The notes below the pieces were generated by a model that saw only the letters and a program-made list of their open reading frames with translations, was not told the origin of the DNA and did no database searches. From Acidobacteriota bacterium (lineage in GTDB: Bacteria; Acidobacteriota; Terriglobia; UBA7540): a stretch of DNA of 5,969 bases. This document shows, piece by piece, positions 1 through 4,671 of this stretch. Position 1 is the first letter of the stretch, and every line of letters begins with the position of its first letter. The position numbers were made by a program, and so were the translations under genes. The stretch spans positions 1-5,969 of the forward strand of contig PLWR01000635.1 in the NCBI GenBank assembly GCA_003165615.1, given 5' to 3'.

Positions 1-14
1 AGTTAGGAGATGCC

Positions 15-866
15 ATGAAGAGACTGACCCGCGAAAAACAAGCTCAAATCGTATCAGCGCTGATTGAGGGATGCAGCATCCGCGCCACTTCCCGCATGTT
101 TGGCGTATCGAAGGATACGGTGCTCAAACTCCAAGTAGAAGCGGGCTATGCGAGCGCTGATTATCAAGACCGCGTGTTCCGCAACCTGAATTGCAAGCGC
201 GTCCAGTGCGATGAAGTGTGGGCCTTCTGCTACGCGAAGCAGAAGAACGTCCCTTCTGAGATGCAGGGCAAGTTTGGCGTTGGGGATGTCTGGACCTGGA
301 CCGCCATCGACGCCGATACCAAGCTGATTCCCTCATTCACCGTGGGCAACCGGGATGCGGCAACCGCAAGGATTCTGATTGAGGATTTGGCCGGAAGGCT
401 CAAGGGCCGGATTCAGTTGACCACCGATGGACTGAAAGCGTATGCGATAGCCGTAGAGGATGCGTTCGGTTCGGAAATCGACTACGCCATGCTCATCAAG
501 ACCTACGCGGCAAGCCAAGAGGAAACCCGGTATAGCCCCGCCGTTTGCACTTCCTGCGAGCCGAAGCCCATTATGGGGCGTCCAGACCCGAAGCACATTT
601 CGACTTCATTCATCGAAAGGTCAAACCTAAGTGTTAGGATGGGGATTCGGCGCTTCACCCGGCTGACCAATGCTTTCTCAAAGAAAGTCGAAAACCACGC
701 GGCGGCCTTCGCGCTGTTCCTGATGCACTACAACTTCTGCCGCGTGCATACCACCCTTCGGGTAACTCCCGCGATGCAAGCCGGGATTACCGATCACATT
801 TGGGAAGTCGAAGAGATGCTTCGGGCAATCGGATTGCCAACTGGAACGTATGAGAATTCAAACTAG
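15..866 (+). CDS. IS1-family-like DDE transposase, apparently intact
   Basis: This 283-residue protein should catalyse excision and insertion of the element that carries it. An N-terminal helix-turn-helix at about residues 18-41 (IRATSRMFGVSKDTVLKL) fits recognition of the element ends. The catalytic triad is visible as D66 in QCDEVW, D138 in TTDGLKAY and E201 in FIERSNL, followed by the basic stretch VRMGIRRFTR and a C-terminal HTTLRVTPAM motif. This pattern matches single-frame transposases of the IS1 family (ISMhu11-type), which do not need the frameshift used by classical IS1. The start is supported by AGGAG at 5-9, five bases before ATG. No internal stop or missing catalytic residue is seen, so the enzyme is probably active. 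The exact subgroup is from memory and could instead be another related DDE group. Confidence 0.88.
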   Translation: MKRLTREKQAQIVSALIEGCSIRATSRMFGVSKDTVLKLQVEAGYASADYQDRVFRNLNCKRVQCDEVWAFCYAKQKNVPSEMQGKFGVGDVWTWTAIDADTKLIPSFTVGNRDAATARILIEDLAGRLKGRIQLTTDGLKAYAIAVEDAFGSEIDYAMLIKTYAASQEETRYSPAVCTSCEPKPIMGRPDPKHISTSFIERSNLSVRMGIRRFTRLTNAFSKKVENHAAAFALFLMHYNFCRVHTTLRVTPAMQAGITDHIWEVEEMLRAIGLPTGTYENSN

Positions 867-875
867 GACACTACC
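866..875. repeat. Right terminal inverted repeat (outer end) of the IS
   Basis: GGACACTACC marks the element end, nine bases past the transposase stop codon. Its reverse complement GGTAGTGTCC contains an in-frame TAG for the interrupted gene on the - strand. Only one of the two ends is in the window, so the full repeat length cannot be measured. Confidence 0.65.
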
Positions 876-2742
876 CTAAATCGATGTTTCCGTCTCCGTT
901 GAAATCCGCCGCGACGACGGCGCCCGGGAAATAGGCCGCGTAGGCGGCCGGGGACGAAAAGGTTCCATTTCCGTTCCCGAGAAGCACATAAACGTCCCCC
1001 GCCTCGCCCGACACGGCCAAATCGAGCTTGCCATCGTGGTTGAAATCGCCCGCAGCGATGCCTACTGGTTCGCTGGTGGTGGGCAAAGCGACCAGGGTGG
1101 GAGCCTGGAAAGTCCCATTGCCGTTTCCCAGAAGTATCGCGATGGCTCCCTGCCAGCCGCTGGTGGAACTGTAGACGCCGCTGGGAACGGCAAGGTCGAG
1201 CTTGCCATCGCCGTTAAAGTCTCCCGCCACCATGTAGCCATAGGACACTCCCACGGAAGAGTCAAGATGGGCTTGGAAAGTCCCATTGCCATTTCCCAGC
1301 AGGACGGAAACGGTTCCTTGCTGGAGTTGCGCGCCGGCATTGAGGACCGCGACATCGAGAACTCCGTCGCCATTGAAATCACCAGTGACGGCCGTCTGGG
1401 GATTGACCCCGACGGTGTAATCAACGTACGGTTGGAATGTTCCGTCGCCATTATTACTGAAAACGGAGAGTGCTCCGGTGGAGAACTGGCTGACGTTCTC
1501 GACGACGGCCAGGTCGGCTTTGCCGCTCCCGTGGAAGTTGCCGGTGGTGGCAGCGAGGGGGGAAGCGGAAGTCGAATAGTCATTGCGGACGCTGAAGGTC
1601 CCGTCACCATTCCCTAATATGACGCCAACGTTTTCAACACCGTAATAGTAGGGCGCACTAAAGGCCAGATCTAACTTGCCATCGCCATTGAAATCACCCG
1701 CCGTCAGGAAGATGGCGCCTGACCCGGCAACGATGGGAGAGGTCGCAAACGTGCCGTCGCCATTGCCTAACAGCACGTACGTAGCAGTACTCGGGGTGGT
1801 GGCTGCTGCAAACGCGAGGTCCAGGTTGCCATCACCATTGAAGTCTCCCGCCACAAACGCACCGACGGTCTTGCCCCCGGCCGTAACGTTGACCGGCGAC
1901 TCGAATGTTCCGTCCGCCGCTCCGGGGAATATCCAGAAGCCGGTGTGGCTGTAATCGGTAGCCGGCACGACCACGTCCAGCGAACCGTCTCGATTGAAGT
2001 CTCCGAGCGCGAGCTCCCCAATCGAACCGGAGGTGGAGTAGCTCACATACGGCTGAAACGTTCCGTTGCCGTTCCCGAGCAAGACTGCGAGACTGCCTGC
2101 GCCCACGACGAGATCGAGGTTCCCGTCATGGTTCAGATCCGCGACTGCCACCATTCCTGGGGCTCCGGGCAAGGGAAAATCATTGGGGGCTTGAAAGGTT
2201 CCGTCGCCATTTCCGAGCAGAACAGCGACTGCCCCGGTGTAGCCGCCACCCGTACCCTCTGCAACCGCCAGGTCCACCTTCCCATCGTTATTGAAATCGC
2301 CCACAGCGGTCCCGCGGGGTATTCCGTCGAGGGCAAACATCGCGGGCTTGGTGAAGCTGCCGTCGCCATTTCCCAGGAAAATAGCGACTTCGTAACTAGC
2401 CCCCGTGCTCACTGTAACGGCCAGATCCAACCTTCCATCGCCGTTGAAATCGCCTGTGACCACGGAAGTCGCGCTAACGGCAAGACCCAGAGTGTAGTCC
2501 ACGTGCGGCAGGAATGTACCGTCAGCCTTGCCCAGGAAGATTGACAGCGTACCGTTCACGGCCGCAAGATCGGGCTTGCCGTCGCCGTTGAAATCACCCA
2601 CGGCTATTGCTTGCGGGGCGTTCCCGGTGAAAGTTGCCTCGTTGAACACGTAGGTTTGTGCCTGGGAGGTGGAGCTAATGAGCCCCGCGCCGATTATGGC
2701 CAGGATGAGTGTGAGTTTAGTACTGGCAAGAGATAGTCTCAT
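871..2742 (-). CDS. Secreted FG-GAP/VCBS repeat protein, C-terminus cut off by IS insertion
   Basis: The open frame encodes 623 residues. A Sec signal peptide covers residues 1-28 (charged start MRLSLASTK, hydrophobic LILAIIGAGL, likely cleavage SQA|Q). The rest is twelve tandem repeats of roughly 45-57 residues. Each has a DFNGDGKxDLA calcium-loop block, and eleven have a following VLLGNGDGTFQ block. Such repeats fold as blades of an integrin-like beta-propeller and are found in exported surface or binding proteins; the ligand cannot be told from sequence. The start at 2742 is preferred over an in-frame ATG at 2871 because AAAGGTGA lies just upstream and the signal peptide begins there. The last host-encoded residues are FNGDGNIDL; the next codon starts with host G, as expected for Ala or Val, then runs into the IS end and TAG. 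The gene is therefore truncated in its twelfth calcium loop, and any later repeats or C-terminal anchor lie beyond the element. Confidence 0.88.
   Translation of the reverse strand: MRLSLASTKLTLILAIIGAGLISSTSQAQTYVFNEATFTGNAPQAIAVGDFNGDGKPDLAAVNGTLSIFLGKADGTFLPHVDYTLGLAVSATSVVTGDFNGDGRLDLAVTVSTGASYEVAIFLGNGDGSFTKPAMFALDGIPRGTAVGDFNNDGKVDLAVAEGTGGGYTGAVAVLLGNGDGTFQAPNDFPLPGAPGMVAVADLNHDGNLDLVVGAGSLAVLLGNGNGTFQPYVSYSTSGSIGELALGDFNRDGSLDVVVPATDYSHTGFWIFPGAADGTFESPVNVTAGGKTVGAFVAGDFNGDGNLDLAFAAATTPSTATYVLLGNGDGTFATSPIVAGSGAIFLTAGDFNGDGKLDLAFSAPYYYGVENVGVILGNGDGTFSVRNDYSTSASPLAATTGNFHGSGKADLAVVENVSQFSTGALSVFSNNGDGTFQPYVDYTVGVNPQTAVTGDFNGDGVLDVAVLNAGAQLQQGTVSVLLGNGNGTFQAHLDSSVGVSYGYMVAGDFNGDGKLDLAVPSGVYSSTSGWQGAIAILLGNGNGTFQAPTLVALPTTSEPVGIAAGDFNHDGKLDLAVSGEAGDVYVLLGNGNGTFSSPAAYAAYFPGAVVAADFNGDGNIDLG
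876..2615 (-). repeat. Tandem FG-GAP coding repeats, 12 copies
   Basis: On the + strand a conserved block close to TTGCCATCGCCATTGAAATC recurs at about 885, 1029, 1201, 1360, 1519, 1677, 1825, 1982, 2119, 2280, 2431 and 2576. Spacing varies from about 137 to 172 bases. The copies encode the DFNGDG calcium loops. The copy near 1519 is the most diverged (NFHGSGKADL), having lost two of the usual acidic loop residues. Variable spacing and divergence point to old protein-level repeats, not a recent DNA satellite. Confidence 0.85.
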
Positions 2743-2747
2743 GGGAT

Positions 2748-2755
2748 TCACCTTT
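2748..2755 (-). promoter_or_regulatory. Ribosome binding site of the FG-GAP gene
   Basis: AAAGGTGA on the - strand ends five bases before the ATG at 2742. It decides the start in favour of 2742, where the signal peptide begins, over the longer frame from 2871, whose extra 43 residues look like translated leader sequence. Confidence 0.6.
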
Positions 2756-2996
2756 CGAAATATGCGGGTAGCTTGCGGCGCTCCGCCCAATTGACTTGGC
2801 GCGGGATAATGTTGCGAGATTGTTAAGCTGGTTTTTCGCAGTTTTGGCCGGGGGCATGGCCGCGGGAACAAGCCCGGTGGGGGGTACGAAATGACGGCGA
2901 CAAAATGTCTTACTCATCAACCACTACTAGTGCAACAGTAATAAGCGTGGATATACTCTTCCTCCACTCCTGCTGTTGTCAAGCGAATCCTCTGGC

Positions 2997-3031
2997 GCGG
3001 CGCATTTTGGCATAGAGGCGCTTTGCGCCGC
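2997..3031. repeat. GC-rich inverted repeat with two alternative stems
   Basis: GCGGCGCA (2997-3004) pairs perfectly with TGCGCCGC (3024-3031) around a 19-base loop. A second, competing hairpin GGCGC-TTT-GCGCC sits at 3017-3029 and shares the right arm. The structure lies just past the stop of the small ORF at 3052 on the - strand. No run of T follows in either direction, so it is not a standard intrinsic terminator. It may end or protect the upstream transcript. Confidence 0.4.
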
Positions 3032-3051
3032 CCGTTGGCGAAGAGTTTGTT

Positions 3052-3222
3052 TCAGATCGATGACGGTTCCCGGCTGGAAATTGCGGGCCTATTATGGATG
3101 CCATAACACGCCCAAGAGTCCTCTGAGTGACCCACCTGGACCCGCGAGCGGTAAGGAACATATTCGGAGGGGCGGCTCGTCGCCTGACTGTACCCGTTCC
3201 ATTCGGAACTCCAATCATACAT
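3052..3222 (-). CDS. Small hypothetical protein downstream of the SGNH gene
   Basis: This 56-residue ORF starts MYDWSSEWNGYSQ and is rich in Ser, Tyr and Trp, with no signal peptide or membrane segment. I do not recognise a family. The support is positional: a perfect AGGAGG lies five bases before the ATG, and the start is 15 bases past the stop of the SGNH gene on the same strand, as in a translationally coupled pair. The sequence at the start is ATGTATG, so a second ATG at 3218, nine bases from the same AGGAGG, opens another frame of 79 residues ending at 2979. That alternative is arginine-rich and looks more like an out-of-frame product, but it cannot be excluded. The protein could also be the leading fragment of a larger gene that has decayed. 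Confidence 0.4.
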   Translation of the reverse strand: MYDWSSEWNGYSQATSRPSEYVPYRSRVQVGHSEDSWACYGIHNRPAISSREPSSI

Positions 3223-3227
3223 GGAAA

Positions 3228-3233
3228 CCTCCT
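3228..3233 (-). promoter_or_regulatory. Perfect Shine-Dalgarno AGGAGG serving the small ORF
   Basis: AGGAGG on the - strand is five bases from ATG 3222 and nine from ATG 3218. It lies within the 15-base gap after the SGNH stop codon. It is the main evidence that something is, or was, translated downstream. Confidence 0.55.
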
Positions 3234-3237
3234 GATT

Positions 3238-4107
3238 TCAAGATGACCACCATCGGATTCTATTGCACGCCTTGCTCGTTCGCCTCCCCGGCCACATGGC
3301 GTCCACAGTGTTGAACCGGTCGATGACGGTGGTCATCATTTGCGTAGTGACGTTGATATCGCTGAAGAGTTTCTCGTCAAAGCCCGGCTTGAGCCATGGG
3401 CCCGGCAGCAGCCCCCCGCCGCCGAGGAAACCGCGACCGTCAGGGACGGGATAATCGTAGCCGTGCACAAGAATGGGGAAAGTGCGGCCGAGATTCTTCT
3501 GACAGATGGAGTTGATGGAGACGATCATCAATCTATAGGCCGCGGCGATGCGGGTGTCGATGACGCCGGCGATGACCTGATCGTTCCATCCCGGGATGGG
3601 GGCCAAGTCGATATTGTTGATCAACATGCCGAACTCTTTGCCCGCGATGTCGTCGCCGCCGCCCGAAACCAGGATGGCCTTGGGTGTGGCGCCGAGGGCG
3701 AGGATCTTGTCCATGCAACGAGCAAATTTATCGAGCTGCCCGACCCTCGAAACCATGGTTTCGAGGGGGTCACCCCTGTGAGCCGAAGACTCGATGTTGT
3801 ACCCGTAGTTGTCGTCGAGCCTGGTCAGGATGTCATGGATGGGATAGTCGAACCAGGAGTCGCCAACGGCAAGCAGATAGCCTGCCGTTTGCGCGGTAGT
3901 GGAAACGGGTGCGGAAGCGGGTGCGGCGGCTGCGGCAAGAGGAGCCTGGGTGAGCTCGGTCTTGATAGAGAGAGGCTGAGGATGAGCTGCGAGAGCCGCG
4001 GCGCGGCGTGCGCGGCTGTCTCGACGGCGCGCAAGGATTTCTTCAGCGTGCTGGTCGGCGGCCTGTTGAATTGAGGATTGATCGCTGTTTTCAGGAGAAG
4101 ATGGCAT
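3238..4107 (-). CDS. SGNH/GDSL hydrolase-like protein lacking the C-terminal catalytic block
   Basis: The frame encodes 289 residues. A polar, charged N-terminal region (1-50) and an Ala/Pro/Thr linker (54-75) precede an SGNH fold. Block I is VGDSWFDYP with the presumed nucleophile Ser84. Block II is probably HRGDP (110-114, Gly112). Block III is SGGGDDI (148-154), with Asp where many relatives have Asn. HGYDYP follows at 215-220. The family normally ends with a block V Asp-x-x-His that supplies the catalytic histidine. Here, after VIDRFN (261-266), the sequence turns into a 23-residue tail rich in Arg, Trp and Lys with no such block. Without it the protein should be inactive as an esterase or lipase, so the gene is probably truncated. 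There is no signal peptide, so a cytoplasmic site is likely. The start is supported by AGGGAGGA at 4113-4120. Substrate is unknown. Confidence 0.72.
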   Translation of the reverse strand: MPSSPENSDQSSIQQAADQHAEEILARRRDSRARRAAALAAHPQPLSIKTELTQAPLAAAAAPASAPVSTTAQTAGYLLAVGDSWFDYPIHDILTRLDDNYGYNIESSAHRGDPLETMVSRVGQLDKFARCMDKILALGATPKAILVSGGGDDIAGKEFGMLINNIDLAPIPGWNDQVIAGVIDTRIAAAYRLMIVSINSICQKNLGRTFPILVHGYDYPVPDGRGFLGGGGLLPGPWLKPGFDEKLFSDINVTTQMMTTVIDRFNTVDAMWPGRRTSKACNRIRWWSS

Positions 4108-4112
4108 TGGAA

Positions 4113-4120
4113 TCCTCCCT
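4113..4120 (-). promoter_or_regulatory. Ribosome binding site of the SGNH gene
   Basis: AGGGAGGA on the - strand ends five bases before ATG 4107, fixing this start. Confidence 0.6.
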
Positions 4121-4149
4121 ATAGATTTGTCCGCACGTGGACGCTTCTT

Positions 4150-4178
4150 ACGCTACTGTGCGCGCATAGCTCTGTCAA
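4150..4178 (-). promoter_or_regulatory. Candidate sigma70-type promoter of the SGNH gene
   Basis: A consensus -35 TTGACA (4173-4178) is followed by an exact 17-base spacer and a weak -10 TAGCGT (4150-4155, three of six matches). Transcription would start near 4143 and leave a leader of about 36 bases. The -35 is perfect, but the -10 is poor, so the call is moderate. Confidence 0.4.
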
Positions 4179-4399
4179 GAATTCTGGCCACGAGGAAGGA
4201 ACAGCCGAATAACCTTTCCAACATGTCGTCAACTGACATCGTGGCAAGATGGTGCAAATCCGAGTTTCTTGCGTTGCTCAACTCAGTTCATGGGCGTGGC
4301 GCATCAATTCTCTGCCGGTTGTGCGCAGAGCACAAATTCCTGGCGGTAGCGTCCTTTATCATTCAATTTCGCAAACACCAAACAAGGGCAAGGAAATAG
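4179..4399. other. Intergenic region without a supported gene
   Basis: I see no gene here. An open frame on the + strand at 4127-4399 has no ribosome binding site and unconvincing composition. Two short inverted repeats occur: ATGTC/GACAT at 4223-4239 and TGTGC/GCACA at 4320-4334. Both have only five-base stems and could be chance. Confidence 0.4.
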
Positions 4400-4594
4400 T
4401 TACATAACCAGACGAGATGCCAGATTGACCTGCTTTTTAATCGCCGAAACTGAGCCAGTAATCAGAGATGTGAAAAGGCCTAGCGATGGCGGACGGGTAT
4501 GAGCCAGGATCAGCAAGATGGCCTGCAAAACCACGCCTAACAGACGTGAGAGCGTGACGTTCTCGAATAAACCAGAACTTCCAATACCTGCGGT
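4400..4594 (-). pseudogene. Hydrophobic ORF fragment without a start codon
   Basis: This frame is open for 64 codons to a TAA at 4400-4402. It has no ATG start and no ribosome binding site in frame. Its middle contains a membrane-like segment (LLGVVLQAILLILAH), then RPPSLGLFTSLITGSVSAI and KKQVNLAS. The second part is faintly like the start of phage-holin-superfamily-III (Holin-X) proteins, which have an SLGELF...LI.QEV.LA pattern. That resemblance is from memory and weak. The fragment overlaps the bacterioferritin-like start in a different frame. It may be a remnant joined by deletion, or a chance frame. Confidence 0.25.
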
Positions 4595-4605
4595 TTACCC
4601 TTCAT
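4537..4605 (-). pseudogene. bfr: Bacterioferritin N-terminal remnant (first 11 codons, then unrelated sequence)
   Basis: The ORF begins MKGKPQVLEVL (4605-4573), which matches the usual start of bacterioferritin, the haem-containing iron-storage ferritin; the family normally continues with a segment like N..L..ELTAINQY. Here the match stops after Leu11 and the frame runs 11 more codons of unrelated sequence to a TAG at 4537. AAGGAG lies ten bases before the ATG, so the original translation start survives. None of the three - strand frames downstream shows the ferritin helices. A deletion or rearrangement with its joint near 4572 is the simplest explanation. Eleven residues is a short match, but it sits at a start codon with a ribosome binding site, which makes chance less likely. 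Confidence 0.5.
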
Positions 4606-4615
4606 GGTTTATTGG

Positions 4616-4621
4616 CTCCTT
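4616..4621 (-). promoter_or_regulatory. Ribosome binding site of the bacterioferritin remnant
   Basis: AAGGAG on the - strand lies ten bases before ATG 4605, slightly long but within the working range. It supports this having been a real gene start. Confidence 0.45.
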
Positions 4622-4655
4622 GGAATAGGTGAGGGTCTTTGCAGAGCAACGGATT

Positions 4656-4671
4656 AAGCTATTTTTAGCTT
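4656..4671. repeat. Small AT-rich hairpin at the end of the membrane-protein gene
   Basis: AAGCTA-TTTT-TAGCTT is a perfect six-base inverted repeat that overlaps the last codons and stop (4665) of the gene to its right. No T run follows on the - strand, so at best it is a weak terminator. Confidence 0.25.

Larger units (their letters stand above)
1..875 (+). mobile_element. Insertion sequence, right part (IS1-family, ISMhu11-like); left end outside window
   Basis: The element holds one transposase gene and ends at GGACACTACC (866-875), which read inwards is GGTAGTGTCC. IS1-family ends also begin with GGT. Position 875 is chosen as the boundary because the neighbouring FG-GAP gene is in frame up to 876 and its repeat pattern breaks exactly there. 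The transposase stop codon (864-866) overlaps the first base of this end, a compact layout usual for small insertion sequences. The left inverted repeat and the left copy of any target duplication lie before base 1. If the target duplication is 8-9 bp, as is usual for IS1, the right copy would be CTAAATCG(A) from 876. The family call is from the transposase; the boundary is an inference. Confidence 0.8.
2743..3051. other. Intergenic region upstream of the FG-GAP gene
   Basis: No convincing gene is seen. The stretch should carry the promoter and leader of the FG-GAP gene. The only spaced pair found is TTGCAC (2930-2935) and TAAGAC (2907-2912) on the - strand with a 17-base gap; each matches consensus at only three of six positions, so it is not called. 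The distal part (2997-3031) holds a GC-rich inverted repeat listed separately. Confidence 0.5.

Noticed and set aside
1036..1617. Long + strand open frame opposite the FG-GAP gene (also 1945-2544 and 1676-1954)
   Set aside because: These frames mirror the repeated NGDG/LGNGDGTF codons on the other strand. They have repetitive GSVAIxQ-type translations and no convincing ribosome binding site.
871..2742. Regularly spaced repeats considered as a CRISPR array
   Set aside because: Spacing varies from about 137 to 172 bases, the copies diverge, and they are in frame within a coding sequence with FG-GAP motifs.
2761..2860. Possible riboswitch or structured leader upstream of the FG-GAP gene
   Set aside because: Only short GC stems such as GGCG-GAG-CGCC are visible, and no conserved riboswitch core was recognised.
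2743..2871. N-terminal extension of the FG-GAP protein to ATG 2871
   Set aside because: It would place 43 Pro/Arg-rich residues before a good signal peptide, and the ribosome binding site sits at the internal ATG 2742.
3340..4074. 244-codon + strand open frame opposite the SGNH gene
   Set aside because: The SGNH motifs on the - strand are clear and have a ribosome binding site. The + strand translation is Val/Asp/Gly-rich with no recognisable motif, as expected from an antisense shadow.
4127..4399. 90-codon + strand open frame
   Set aside because: It has no ribosome binding site, no domain-like pattern and lies over the SGNH promoter; probably chance.
4451..4513. Near-direct repeat TGAGCCAGTAATCAG / TGAGCCAGGATCAG
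   Set aside because: Only two short imperfect copies 50 bases apart, with no flanking structure; likely chance.
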